The position numbers and the translations under genes are program-made. Shown piece by piece: positions 15,466 to 25,217 of a stretch of DNA of 63,791 bases. The number at the start of each line of letters is the position of its first letter. The first letter of the stretch is position 1. Source of the DNA: Candidatus Omnitrophota bacterium (GTDB taxonomy: Bacteria > Omnitrophota > Koll11 > Tantalellales > Tantalellaceae); the NCBI GenBank assembly GCA_015231715.1, contig JADGBB010000002.1, forward strand, positions 2,147 to 65,937, given 5' to 3'. The notes beneath the pieces were generated by a model. That model was given only the letters and a program-made list of their open reading frames with translations, had not been told where the DNA came from and did no database searches.

Positions 15466-16929
15466 ATGAAAAATAAAAATATACTCATAGCATTAGAAGC
15501 AATAAAATTTGATCCAGAGCGGGTTAAAATAGATTCACGTAATGTTAAGAAAGGTGATCTGTTTATTGCTTTAAAAGGAACAACCGAAGATGGTCATATA
15601 TATGTACAAAATGCTTTAGATAAAGGAGCAATTAAGATTTTATGCGACACAAGAAATAAATTTTCGGCTGAAGCTTCAAAAAAAATCCCAGACAGGATCA
15701 TAAAATTCACTAATACAGGTGCTGTTCTTATAGAAATAATGGATGAGTTGTATCCTAAAATTTCCGAAAAAATTAATATCATTGGAGTTACCGGAACAAA
15801 CGGAAAAACAACAACTTGTTTCATGATTTATCAGCTATTAAAAATGATCGGCATACCTGCAGGCCTAATTACAACTGTTTTTAAAGACTTAAAAGGGAAC
15901 GGCGATCTTTTGCCTTCCGATATGACAACACCATCAATTATTGAGTTATATTCATCGATAAACACAATGATAAATAATGGCCTTAAAACTGCTGTTATCG
16001 AGGTTTCAAGTCATGCGCTTAGTCAGAAAAGACTTGGTAAATTAAAACTTGATGCCGCTGTATTTACGAATTTAACAAGAGATCATTTGGATTATCACGG
16101 AAGTATGGAAAATTATTTTAATGATAAAAAAAAGATTTTCACTTATTTGAAGGCTAAAGGAAAAAGTATTATAAATATTTCTGATCCCTTGCTGAAAAAA
16201 GATCTTAATAATAATAGAACCGGTACGATTTCATATAGTATAGGTCCCAGCGCTGATCTTAATGCAAAAAATATTTCTGCATTAAGCGATAATACGAAAT
16301 TTGATATTTTTGATAAGGGCAAGTTGTTAAAAAAATGTAAAATCATGTTTTCCGGAAAGCATAATGTTCTGAATGTTCTTGCGGCCATATCAGCCGTCGG
16401 GGCTATCGTGAATGATAAAACTAAATTGTTGCGATACATACAAAAATTAAAAGGCGTTCCGGGCAGGATGGAAACATTCAGAGCTAAAAAAGGCTTTTAT
16501 GTTTATGTTGATTATGCTCATACTCCCGATGCTTTAGAGAATGTTATATCTACGGTTAGAAATATAACTAAAGGCAGGGTTATAACGGTTTTTGGATGCG
16601 GCGGGGACAGAGACCCCGGGAAACGCCCGTTAATGGGCAAAATTGCTTCTTCTCTTTCGGATCTAGTTTATTTGACCAGTGATAATCCCAGATCAGAAAA
16701 CCCAAAGAGCATAATAAATGCCATACATGCCGGTATTAATAAGTCATGTTTATGCTATGTAGTAGAGGACAGAAAAAAAGCTATTTTACAAGCAATAGAT
16801 AACGCCAAAAAAGGCGATGCCGTATTGATAGCCGGTAAGGGGCATGAAAATTATCAAATTAAAGACGGCATTAAAAAACATTTTAGCGATAAAGAGGAAG
16901 TAATTAAGGCTATTAAATTATTAGGATAA
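15466..16929 (+). CDS. murE: UDP-MurNAc-tripeptide synthetase MurE
   Basis: 487-residue Mur ligase. P-loop TGTNGKTTTCFMIY, the Mur-type KLDAAVFTNLTRDHLDYHG, and the acceptor-selecting motif DNPRSENP, the form associated with meso-diaminopimelate. It therefore probably adds meso-DAP to UDP-MurNAc-L-Ala-D-Glu in the cytoplasm. Full length with a normal N-terminal substrate domain. Four bases separate its stop from murF. Confidence 0.95.
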   Translation: MKNKNILIALEAIKFDPERVKIDSRNVKKGDLFIALKGTTEDGHIYVQNALDKGAIKILCDTRNKFSAEASKKIPDRIIKFTNTGAVLIEIMDELYPKISEKINIIGVTGTNGKTTTCFMIYQLLKMIGIPAGLITTVFKDLKGNGDLLPSDMTTPSIIELYSSINTMINNGLKTAVIEVSSHALSQKRLGKLKLDAAVFTNLTRDHLDYHGSMENYFNDKKKIFTYLKAKGKSIINISDPLLKKDLNNNRTGTISYSIGPSADLNAKNISALSDNTKFDIFDKGKLLKKCKIMFSGKHNVLNVLAAISAVGAIVNDKTKLLRYIQKLKGVPGRMETFRAKKGFYVYVDYAHTPDALENVISTVRNITKGRVITVFGCGGDRDPGKRPLMGKIASSLSDLVYLTSDNPRSENPKSIINAIHAGINKSCLCYVVEDRKKAILQAIDNAKKGDAVLIAGKGHENYQIKDGIKKHFSDKEEVIKAIKLLG

Positions 16930-16933
16930 AATT

Positions 16934-18313
16934 ATGTTAAATTTAAATATTAGTGATATAGAAAAAATGAATAGTGTTCTAGCAGTATCCAAAGACAGGG
17001 CTTTGCCGTTTGCCGGTATTGATATTGACAGTAGAGTTCTTAAACCGGGTAATTTTTTTGTCGCTATTAAAGGTGTTGATAGAGACGGGAACGATCATCG
17101 AATGGCGGCCATAGAGGCAGGAGCAGCTGGAATAATTTCAGAGCTTGCGCCGAATGATATGATTACAAACACAAGCGCTTCATATATACAAGTAAGTGAA
17201 ATTGACATTTTCTTAAAAGAACTAATAAAGCTTATTCTTGAAAAATATACCGTTAAGATAATAGCGATAACCGGAACATGCGGGAAAACATCAGTTAAAG
17301 AATTTTTGGCCCAAATGCTTTCTCCTGAATTTGAAGTTTTAAAAAGCCCGGCATCTTATAATAACCTTTACGGCTTAGCTTTGACTTTGTGTTCAATAAA
17401 AAGATCTACAGAGATAGCAGTGCTCGAATGCGGAACAAATCATCCCGGAGAAATAAGTGTACTTTCAAACTTGATTAGGCCTCATACCGTAATACTTACA
17501 AATGTCGGAGAAGGGCATCTTGAGAATTTCAAGAATATCGCAGGGGTTATGAAAGAAAAGATCAGCATTGTTGAGGGGCTAAGAGAAGGGGGGACTTTAT
17601 TTTTTAACGGTGATCAGGACGAACTAAATATATTGAAACTAAACTCTAAAATTAAAGCTGTTTCGTTTGGGTTTACCGGTGCCTGTGATCACAAAATAAA
17701 TATTAAAAGTTATGCCGCTGACGGTGTAGCTTTTAGTTTGGATAATGAAGTTTATAGCACAAAACTCTCAGGAAAACATAATATTTACAATTTAGCGGCG
17801 GCAATGTCAGCGGCTAATTTTTACGGAGTTCATCTTGATGGATTGAAAGAAAAAATAAGAAAAATAGATTCAGTTAAATTGAGATTTGAAAAAACACTTG
17901 TTGATGATGTATATTTCATATTTGACTGCTATAATGCTAATCCTCTTTCTTTCAGAGCGGCGCTATCTTCATTGATGGAAGATAACTGTTCCGGAAGAAA
18001 AATGGTAGTGGCGGGTGATATGCTTGAGTTGGGCGAGGAAAGTGATATCCTTCATTTTAAAACAGGCAAAAATATTCATTTATCGGGCGCTGAATTTTTG
18101 TTTTCATACGGAGAAAAGGGAAAGGTGATCGCCCAAGGAGCGATCAGCTCCGGAATGAAAAAAGAAAATGTATTTTCATTTATGGATATAGATAAATTGG
18201 CATGCAAAATTAAACAGATCTCAAAAAAGGATGATGTTATTCTTGTGAAAGGTTCACGTAAATTAAAAATGGAGGGAATAAAAGAATGTTTTACTACTTC
18301 TTGTATCCGCTAA
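16934..18313 (+). CDS. murF: UDP-MurNAc-pentapeptide synthetase MurF
   Basis: 459-residue Mur ligase with P-loop ITGTCGKTSVKEFL, SYNNLYGLALTLC, the TNVGEGHLENF acceptor region and the MurF-type DCYNANPLSFRAAL. It adds D-Ala-D-Ala to the UDP-MurNAc-tripeptide. Its 3' end overlaps mraY by 28 bases, so coupling of the two is likely. Confidence 0.95.
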   Translation: MLNLNISDIEKMNSVLAVSKDRALPFAGIDIDSRVLKPGNFFVAIKGVDRDGNDHRMAAIEAGAAGIISELAPNDMITNTSASYIQVSEIDIFLKELIKLILEKYTVKIIAITGTCGKTSVKEFLAQMLSPEFEVLKSPASYNNLYGLALTLCSIKRSTEIAVLECGTNHPGEISVLSNLIRPHTVILTNVGEGHLENFKNIAGVMKEKISIVEGLREGGTLFFNGDQDELNILKLNSKIKAVSFGFTGACDHKINIKSYAADGVAFSLDNEVYSTKLSGKHNIYNLAAAMSAANFYGVHLDGLKEKIRKIDSVKLRFEKTLVDDVYFIFDCYNANPLSFRAALSSLMEDNCSGRKMVVAGDMLELGEESDILHFKTGKNIHLSGAEFLFSYGEKGKVIAQGAISSGMKKENVFSFMDIDKLACKIKQISKKDDVILVKGSRKLKMEGIKECFTTSCIR

Positions 18314-19374
18314 AAGATTTTTGGTTTGGGTATAATGTTTTTAAATATATTACTTTTAGGGCCAGCATGGCCGCAGTTACTTCTTTTATTATTTGCCTTT
18401 TGATAGGTCCTCTTCTGATTAAGTTATTGGCAAATTTCAAATTAGGGCAAATTGTCAGAAAAGAACATGTGGAAAAATTAAAAGACTTCCATAATTCTAA
18501 AGAAGGAACTCCTACTATGGGAGGGGTGTTGATCATTGCTTCGGTTGTGCTATCTTCTCTTTTGTGGTCGGATCTTAGCAACGGTTTTGTTCTTTTGATA
18601 TTATCAAGTATGGTATGGTTGGGGATGATAGGATTTTTAGATGATTATATTAAAATTAAAAATAAAAACTCTAAAGGTGTCGCTAAAAGATACAAGCTTT
18701 TGGGGCAGTGTGTTCTTGCCTTAATTATAGGAGCATTTGTTGTAAAAAATCCCGCTATCGGGAGTGAGCTTAATTTCCCATTTTTTAAAAATGTTATTAT
18801 AAATATCGGCTATTTTTATATCCCTTTTGTTTTGATTGTTATTGTAGGGTCTTCTAATGCAGTAAATCTTACTGACGGGCTTGACGGATTGGCTGTGGGG
18901 TGTACACTTTTTGTGGCAATAACATATGCGATCATGGCATATGTAACCGGAAATATTGTTCTGAGCGAGTACTTGCAAGTATTCTATCTCCCAGGATCCG
19001 GTGAAATTACTTGTGTATGTGCTGCATTGATAGGCGCTAGTTTGGGATTTCTTTGGTTTAATTGTCATCCTGCTACTGTTTTCATGGGGGACACAGGTTC
19101 TCTGTCTTTGGGCGGGACAATGGCTGTAATAAGCGTGCTTTTAAAAAAAGAATTTCTTCTTTTGATAGTCGGAGGAATTTTTGTTATTGAAACTTTGTCT
19201 GTTATAATACAGGTTTATTATTTTAAACGTACCGGGAAAAGAAAATTTTTAATGAGCCCGATACATCATCACTTTCAGCTAAAGGGGCTTCCTGAAACAA
19301 AGATAACTGTCAGATTTTGGATAGTGGCCGCTATTTTTGCACTTATCGGAATAGCCTCATTAAAGGTGCGTTAA
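18286..19374 (+). CDS. mraY: Phospho-MurNAc-pentapeptide transferase MraY
   Basis: 362-residue polytopic membrane enzyme that makes lipid I. Hallmarks: TPTMGG, FLDDYIKIKNKNSKG (catalytic DD), NAVNLTDGLDGLA, FMGDTGSLSLGG and the cytoplasmic PIHHHFQLKG. The start inside murF gives the standard N-terminus MFYYFLYPL; the stop overlaps the murD ATG in TAATG. Confidence 0.96.
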   Translation: MFYYFLYPLKDFWFGYNVFKYITFRASMAAVTSFIICLLIGPLLIKLLANFKLGQIVRKEHVEKLKDFHNSKEGTPTMGGVLIIASVVLSSLLWSDLSNGFVLLILSSMVWLGMIGFLDDYIKIKNKNSKGVAKRYKLLGQCVLALIIGAFVVKNPAIGSELNFPFFKNVIINIGYFYIPFVLIVIVGSSNAVNLTDGLDGLAVGCTLFVAITYAIMAYVTGNIVLSEYLQVFYLPGSGEITCVCAALIGASLGFLWFNCHPATVFMGDTGSLSLGGTMAVISVLLKKEFLLLIVGGIFVIETLSVIIQVYYFKRTGKRKFLMSPIHHHFQLKGLPETKITVRFWIVAAIFALIGIASLKVR

Positions 19375-20723
19375 TGACTAAATTTACTACGGAATCACTT
19401 AAAGGAAAAAATGTTTTGGTAATAGGACTCGGAGCCAGCGGATTTCATTCAGCTGAGTTCCTTATTAGATACGGAGCTAGAGTAAAAGTTACTGAGAGTG
19501 AAAAAAAACCTATCCATATAGAACGTAAAAAAATATTGGAGGATAAAGGGGTAAAAGTCGAATTGGGAGGACATACTAAAAGTTTTTTTAATTCAATCGA
19601 TTTGGCTGTAATATCTCCCGGGATTGACCCTCGAAATGTATTATCTTTATTTGAAGTTGAAATTCCTATTATCAGCGAACTAGAGTTGGGTGTATACGAA
19701 ATAGAGGAAAAATTTATCGCAATAACAGGGACTAACGGGAAAAGCACTGCCTGCCGGTTTGTGGAGCATGCTTTAAAAACTGCGGGAGTTAATGCTATTG
19801 CTTGCGGAAATATAGGCCTGCCTGTAACTGCAATAGAATGGACAAAAAAAGATTTAGTAGCTGTTATCGAGGTAAGTTCTTTTCAGCTTGAGTATTCATA
19901 TAATTTTAAGCCGCATGTGGCTATTTTATTGAATGTGACCGATGATCACTTTGAAAGGCATAACAATATCGAAGAATACAAAAAACAGAAATTTAAAATT
20001 TTCGCGGCTCAGGATGAAAATGATTGGGCAATAGTGCATGATTCATTGAGAAATGACCCGCTAGTCAGCACAATCAAGAGTAAAATAATTTTTTACAATT
20101 CAAATAGCATAGATTCAACATTTGATGTTGATAAATTAGGTTTTAACACATTTATGAAATTATTAAATAAAGTTTCACTGCCGCCGAGCATTAATAAAGA
20201 AAATATAATAGCCGGAGGTCTTAGTGCCATTATTTTAAATCTGTCTATGCAAAATGTTGTTAGTTCTTTAGCAACATTTACTCCTCTGTCACATAGAATG
20301 GAGCAAGTAGCCGATTTTGACGGCGTATTATACATCGATGATTCTAAAGCAACTAATATCGGATCATGTGAATATGCGCTGAATAGTCTTTTGGGAAATG
20401 TGATTTTGATAGCAGGAGGAGTAGATAAGGGCGGAGATTATAGTACTATTGTTCCCCTGATCGAGAAAAAGGTAAAAAAAGTTGTTGTACTAGGAGAAGC
20501 AGCTGGCAAAATTCAAAAAGCATTGACGGTCTGCGGTATTGAAATTTATTCCGCAAAAAACATGAGGGACGCTGTTTTGAATTCTTGCCGATCCGCTATA
20601 AAAGGTGATACAGTTTTATTGTCGCCGATGTGTTCAAGTTTTGATATGTATGAAAACTATAAAGAACGCGGAAAAGATTTTAAAAATGAAGTTTTAAAGT
20701 TGAAAACTGTGCATGATAAATAA
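19374..20723 (+). CDS. murD: UDP-MurNAc-L-alanine:D-glutamate ligase MurD
   Basis: 449 residues. N-terminal Rossmann-like VLVIGLGASGFHSA, P-loop TGTNGKSTACRF, SSFQLEYSYNFKPHVAILLNVTDDHFERH, and YIDDSKATNIGS. It adds D-glutamate to UDP-MurNAc-L-Ala. An upstream in-frame start at 19317 would lie inside mraY; ATG 19374 gives the family's normal N-terminus. Confidence 0.95.
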   Translation: MTKFTTESLKGKNVLVIGLGASGFHSAEFLIRYGARVKVTESEKKPIHIERKKILEDKGVKVELGGHTKSFFNSIDLAVISPGIDPRNVLSLFEVEIPIISELELGVYEIEEKFIAITGTNGKSTACRFVEHALKTAGVNAIACGNIGLPVTAIEWTKKDLVAVIEVSSFQLEYSYNFKPHVAILLNVTDDHFERHNNIEEYKKQKFKIFAAQDENDWAIVHDSLRNDPLVSTIKSKIIFYNSNSIDSTFDVDKLGFNTFMKLLNKVSLPPSINKENIIAGGLSAIILNLSMQNVVSSLATFTPLSHRMEQVADFDGVLYIDDSKATNIGSCEYALNSLLGNVILIAGGVDKGGDYSTIVPLIEKKVKKVVVLGEAAGKIQKALTVCGIEIYSAKNMRDAVLNSCRSAIKGDTVLLSPMCSSFDMYENYKERGKDFKNEVLKLKTVHDK

Positions 20724-21807
20724 TACCAAAATAATAATATTTTGCTCAGCTGCTCTTATATTGATAGGGATAATAATGATTTATTCTTCAAGTGCAGTAT
20801 ATGCTCACGCTATATGCGGCGATAGCATGTATTTTTTAAAAAAACATTTATTATATCTATCTATAGGATTAGTTGCTGTTCTTACTTCCATGCTGTTGCC
20901 TATAAAGATGATAAAAGATAATGCAAGGTTACTGCTTTTATTTTCAATATTCTTGCTTGTTTTGGTTTTGGTCCCAGGAGTCGGGTCAATGGGAGGCGGT
21001 GCAAGGCGCTGGATACGTATAGCCGGAATCGGTTTCCAACCGTCAGAATTCGCTAAAATTGCGCTGATAGTTTATTTGGCTGATTTTACAAGCCGGAAAA
21101 GATATAAAATGACTAGTTTTTTGCATGGGTTTATCCCTGCTTCCTTTGTTATAGCATTAATTGCGGGGCTAGTTTTGATTGAACCTGATCTAGGGACGGC
21201 GGTTTCTGTAATTATTATTGGGTTTTCTATTCTTTTTATTGCCGGGATAAATCTTAAATATATCTCATCAATTTGCCTTTTATTCGTACCTTTTCTTGCC
21301 TTTGCCATAATAAGCGCACCATACAGGCTTCAACGATTCATGACTTTTTTAAATCCTTCGGCTGACCCCCAAGGCAGTGGGTTTCAGTTGAATCAATCTT
21401 TTATAGCTTTAGGATCAGGAGGGCTATTTGGCTACGGATTGGGAAATTCAAGGCAAAAGCTTTTTTTCTTGCCTCAATCACATACAGATTTCATTTACTC
21501 CATAATAGGTGAGGAAACAGGATTTTTGGGGGCAATATTAGTGCTAGTTTTATTTTTACTGTTAGTACTGTATACTTTTAGATTATCGCTTAAGATCAAA
21601 GATCTGTTCGTTTCAAGAGTTGTATTCGGCATAGGAATGATGATTGCATTTGAATCGACTGTAAATATTGGTGTATCTTCCGGAGTTTTGCCGACTAAAG
21701 GGCTGCCGTTGCCTTTTATCAGCTATGGAGGAACATCTCTTATCGTTCATATGATCGCTATCGGTTTAATATTAAGCTTTTCACGTAATGCGGAGAGTGT
21801 TGTTTAA
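20713..21807 (+). CDS. ftsW: Septal peptidoglycan glycosyltransferase FtsW
   Basis: 364-residue SEDS protein with about ten membrane helices. Motifs: GIIMIYSSSAVYA, GGGARRWIRIAGIGFQPSEFAKI, the catalytic-loop region around EPDLGTA, SHTDFIYSIIGEETGFLG and GLPLPFISYGGTS. It polymerises septal glycan with FtsI. FtsW rather than RodA from cluster position; the RodA paralogue is at 40975. It overlaps murD by 11 bases. Confidence 0.93.
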   Translation: MINNTKIIIFCSAALILIGIIMIYSSSAVYAHAICGDSMYFLKKHLLYLSIGLVAVLTSMLLPIKMIKDNARLLLLFSIFLLVLVLVPGVGSMGGGARRWIRIAGIGFQPSEFAKIALIVYLADFTSRKRYKMTSFLHGFIPASFVIALIAGLVLIEPDLGTAVSVIIIGFSILFIAGINLKYISSICLLFVPFLAFAIISAPYRLQRFMTFLNPSADPQGSGFQLNQSFIALGSGGLFGYGLGNSRQKLFFLPQSHTDFIYSIIGEETGFLGAILVLVLFLLLVLYTFRLSLKIKDLFVSRVVFGIGMMIAFESTVNIGVSSGVLPTKGLPLPFISYGGTSLIVHMIAIGLILSFSRNAESVV

Positions 21808-21809
21808 AA

Positions 21810-22925
21810 ATGAAAAAAATAAATATTTTAGTTGCAGCCGGCGGAAGCGGGGGGCATATATTCCCGGGAATAAGTTTTTCCTCCTGTGCAAAAAAAAATA
21901 ACAATTGTAAGATCAGTTTTTTGGCCAGCAATAGATTATTAGATAAAAATTTAATTAACAGCTACGGGTTAAATGCTTATTTTTTATCTGCTAATCCCAT
22001 GCCTTTTAATCGCAATATTTTTAAGTGGATTACATTCTTTTGTAAAATAATATTTGATTTTTTCAAAGCCGCAGGCATACTAATTAAAGAAAAAATAAAT
22101 GTAGTTGTTTTATTCGGAGGATATTCTTCGGGAGCTGTGGCAGTGGCTGCATTTTTTTTACGTGTTCCGATAATTGTACATGAGCAAAACCTTGTTCCTG
22201 GAAGAGCGGTGAATATTATTTCTATGTTCGCTAAAAAGATCGCTTTGAGTTTTCCCGAAACTAAGAACGTTTTTAATGAAAGGATAGCTGCAAAAACAAT
22301 TTATACAGGTAACCCCTTGAGAGAATACAAACTTTATGCTGATGTGAAAATACCTTTAGCTGAATTAGGATTACAATCCGGCAAAAAAACTATTTTGATC
22401 ATGGGAGGAAGCCAGGGATCCACTTTTCTTAACGACAATTTTTCACATATCGCTAAAAAAATAAATGACAAGATGCCGGGCTGTTTTCAGTTTATTCATC
22501 TGACAGGGAAAAAAGATTTTGATACTGTAAGTGATTATTATGAAAACAACAAGATACCAAGTAAGGTTGTCTCATTTCTTGATAAAATAGAGTATGCTTA
22601 TGCTCTTGCGACTATTGCAGTTACCAGAGCCGGAGCGTCGGCACTTTTTGAGTTAGCTAAATTCAGGATACCCATGGTAGTTGTGCCGTATCCTAATCCA
22701 AAAAATAATCAAAGACATAATGCGGAGTATTTTAAAGATAAAGCCGGATGCGCTTATTTTGATGAAAAAAATATTGATACTGAAAAAGTTGTGGACTTTA
22801 TGTTAAAGGTGCTTAGCGATGAGGCGTTGAGAAATAGAATAAAATCTCAGTTGGGGGAGATTTCACAGCCGAATCCTGAAGAAAATTTGATGAACATAGT
22901 TAAATATCTTAAGGGAATTAAATGA
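21810..22925 (+). CDS. murG: MurG N-acetylglucosaminyltransferase
   Basis: 371-residue GT28 enzyme that makes lipid II at the inner face of the membrane. N-terminal AAGGSGGHIFPGI, then GGYSSGAVAVAA, VHEQNLVPGRAV, GGSQGSTFLND and the UDP-GlcNAc site AVTRAGASALFELAKFRIPMV. Complete; overlaps murC by four bases (ATGA). Confidence 0.95.
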   Translation: MKKINILVAAGGSGGHIFPGISFSSCAKKNNNCKISFLASNRLLDKNLINSYGLNAYFLSANPMPFNRNIFKWITFFCKIIFDFFKAAGILIKEKINVVVLFGGYSSGAVAVAAFFLRVPIIVHEQNLVPGRAVNIISMFAKKIALSFPETKNVFNERIAAKTIYTGNPLREYKLYADVKIPLAELGLQSGKKTILIMGGSQGSTFLNDNFSHIAKKINDKMPGCFQFIHLTGKKDFDTVSDYYENNKIPSKVVSFLDKIEYAYALATIAVTRAGASALFELAKFRIPMVVVPYPNPKNNQRHNAEYFKDKAGCAYFDEKNIDTEKVVDFMLKVLSDEALRNRIKSQLGEISQPNPEENLMNIVKYLKGIK

Positions 22926-24283
22926 AAATACATTTTATCGGTATAGGCGGAATAGGAATGAGCGGGTTGGCAAAATTGGCTTTATCAGACGGACACTGCG
23001 TTTCAGGGTCGGATCTATATCTAAATAACTTGACGGACGATCTTTCTTCTATGGGGGCTACTGTTTTCGAAGGGCATGGATCGGATAATTTGCCGCAGTA
23101 TACTGACCTCGTAGTATATTCATCATGTATTACAGATAAAAATCCTGAAAGAGAAAAAGCCTTTAACCTTAAAATTGATTTGGTGCCGAGAACTATGTAC
23201 CTAAAGGATAGAATATCTTTTTTCCCCGAATCTATTGGAGTTATCGGAACTCACGGAAAAACGACGACAACATCGTTAATAGCTCACATTTTTGAATTTG
23301 CAGGTTTCAAGCCTACAATATTTATAGGCGGAGAACTGCCTTCTATCGGAAGCAACGCAAAAAAGGGCACAAGTCATTTTTTTATTACGGAAGTAGACGA
23401 AAGTGACGGGCTTTTTAGAAATTTGTCATTAAAAACCGCTGTATTGAACAACATCGAACGCGAACACGTCGAGAATTTTCGTTCTTTCGAAAATGTTATT
23501 GATTCTTACGGCCAGTTCATATCGAACGTTCCGAAAGACGGGCTAATTGTTTACAACAAGGATGATTCCTTGCTTGAGAGCTTGGTATCTTCGCGTGGTG
23601 AGGCTAGAAAGATTGGGTATACACTTAAAGGAACAACTTTTGCCGATTATTATTGCGACAATTTTACGTACAAGAATAAAATAAGCTTTGACATCATTAA
23701 GGCGGGAGAACTTTTGGGTACCGTTAAAGCAGATCTTTTTGGTAAGCATAATGCCTATAATATTTTTGCGGCCGTTATTGTGGCATTAGAAAATAATATT
23801 AAAATTTCTGTTATAAATGAAACTTTAAAAACGTTCCGATTGCCTAAAAGAAGATTTGAATTTGTGGGTGAAAAAAAAGGCATAAAAATATATGAAGATT
23901 ATGCACACCATCCGACCGAAATTAGGTCTATTCTTGAAGCTGTAAAAGAAAATACTCTTACAGGACGGGTTATAGCAGTTTTCCAGCCGCATAGATACTC
24001 AAGAACTATAGATCTATTGGATCAATTTGCCGATTGTTTTATCTCTGCTGATATTCTTATTTTAACTGATATATATTCGGCATTTGAAAATACAGCCCAA
24101 AAAGTTGGAATTGAGCATATTTACAGCAAAATATCCTCGGAACAAAAAGATAAAGTTAAAATGATAAAATTGTTTGATATCCCCGAACATCTTAAAGATA
24201 TTGCGAAAAAGGAGGATATTATTCTTGTTATAGGGGCAGGGGACGTTAATAAAATTTCAAAAAAAATATTGGAAACAATATGA
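22922..24283 (+). CDS. murC: UDP-MurNAc:L-alanine ligase MurC
   Basis: 453-residue Mur ligase: Rossmann motif FIGIGGIGMSGLA, P-loop GTHGKTTTTSLIA, EVDESDGLF, NNIEREHVENF and the C-terminal YEDYAHHPTEIRSIL plus FQPHRYSRT. First Mur ligase of the pathway, adding L-alanine. Overlaps murG and murB by four bases each. Confidence 0.96.
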   Translation: MKIHFIGIGGIGMSGLAKLALSDGHCVSGSDLYLNNLTDDLSSMGATVFEGHGSDNLPQYTDLVVYSSCITDKNPEREKAFNLKIDLVPRTMYLKDRISFFPESIGVIGTHGKTTTTSLIAHIFEFAGFKPTIFIGGELPSIGSNAKKGTSHFFITEVDESDGLFRNLSLKTAVLNNIEREHVENFRSFENVIDSYGQFISNVPKDGLIVYNKDDSLLESLVSSRGEARKIGYTLKGTTFADYYCDNFTYKNKISFDIIKAGELLGTVKADLFGKHNAYNIFAAVIVALENNIKISVINETLKTFRLPKRRFEFVGEKKGIKIYEDYAHHPTEIRSILEAVKENTLTGRVIAVFQPHRYSRTIDLLDQFADCFISADILILTDIYSAFENTAQKVGIEHIYSKISSEQKDKVKMIKLFDIPEHLKDIAKKEDIILVIGAGDVNKISKKILETI

Positions 24284-25203
24284 CGATTAAAAAGGATTTT
24301 AATGAAAATCTTATTAAGTTTTCCGGCAAATATAACAGCGAGTTGATACCTAATGCCGACATGTCGAAATTTTCCACTATTCGATCAGGCGCTTGTATGG
24401 AGTTTGTTTGTATTCCTAAATCAGTTCCGGCACTTATTGCTATTGTAAAACTTCTGAATATTTACGGTAGAAAATATATTGTCATAGGGGGATGCAGTAA
24501 TACATTATTTGTTCCCGGGAACAGTAATATTGTAGGGATATCGCTGGCAGGGATAAAAAACTCTCCCTGTAAATTTTTGGATAAAGAGATAAGCGTTGCA
24601 GGCGGAGCAAGTATAGCTTCTGTTGTTTCTAAATTGATAAACAACGGTATATCTTCTATTGAAGGGCTGGTTGGGATACCCGGAACGATAGGAGGGGCGA
24701 TATCTAATAATGCCGGTTATAAATATGATATTGCATCAAAATTAAAAAGTATTATAATTCTTGATCGATCGGGTAATATTCGACCAGTTAATGTTAAAGA
24801 AATAGAATTTGGGTACAGATATAGTTCTCTGCCGAAAACATGGATAATTCTGGAAGCTACTTTTTCGGCAAACAAAAGCAGTTCTTCAAAAATAAAAAGT
24901 GAAGTTAAAAAAGACTTTGAACATAAATTCAATATACAGCCTTTGGCCGAGAGAACATTAGGTTCGGTATTTAAAAATCCCAAAGGAACACAGCTAAAAG
25001 CATGGGAGCTTATATCAAATAGCGGCCTTAGAGGCAAAGAAATAGGCGGAGCTAAAATCTCAGATAAACATTCTAATTTTATTGTGAACAAAAATAGCGC
25101 TTCGCCTGAAGACATAAGAGCGCTTATCCTTCATGCGCAGAAAGTAGTCCGTGAACAATTTAAAATCGAGCTTGAACCGGAAATAGAAATTGTCGAAATC
25201 TAA
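24280..25203 (+). CDS. murB: UDP-N-acetylenolpyruvoylglucosamine reductase MurB
   Basis: 307-residue FAD-dependent reductase. FAD-binding GGCSNTLF and GLVGIPGTIGGAISNNAGYK, then FGYRYSSL, the catalytic-serine region RTLGSVFKNP and the C-terminal GAKISDKHSNFIVN. It makes UDP-MurNAc for the MurC-F ligases encoded beside it. Confidence 0.95.
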   Translation: MTIKKDFNENLIKFSGKYNSELIPNADMSKFSTIRSGACMEFVCIPKSVPALIAIVKLLNIYGRKYIVIGGCSNTLFVPGNSNIVGISLAGIKNSPCKFLDKEISVAGGASIASVVSKLINNGISSIEGLVGIPGTIGGAISNNAGYKYDIASKLKSIIILDRSGNIRPVNVKEIEFGYRYSSLPKTWIILEATFSANKSSSSKIKSEVKKDFEHKFNIQPLAERTLGSVFKNPKGTQLKAWELISNSGLRGKEIGGAKISDKHSNFIVNKNSASPEDIRALILHAQKVVREQFKIELEPEIEIVEI

Positions 25204-25217
25204 TCGAAGTGAGGATT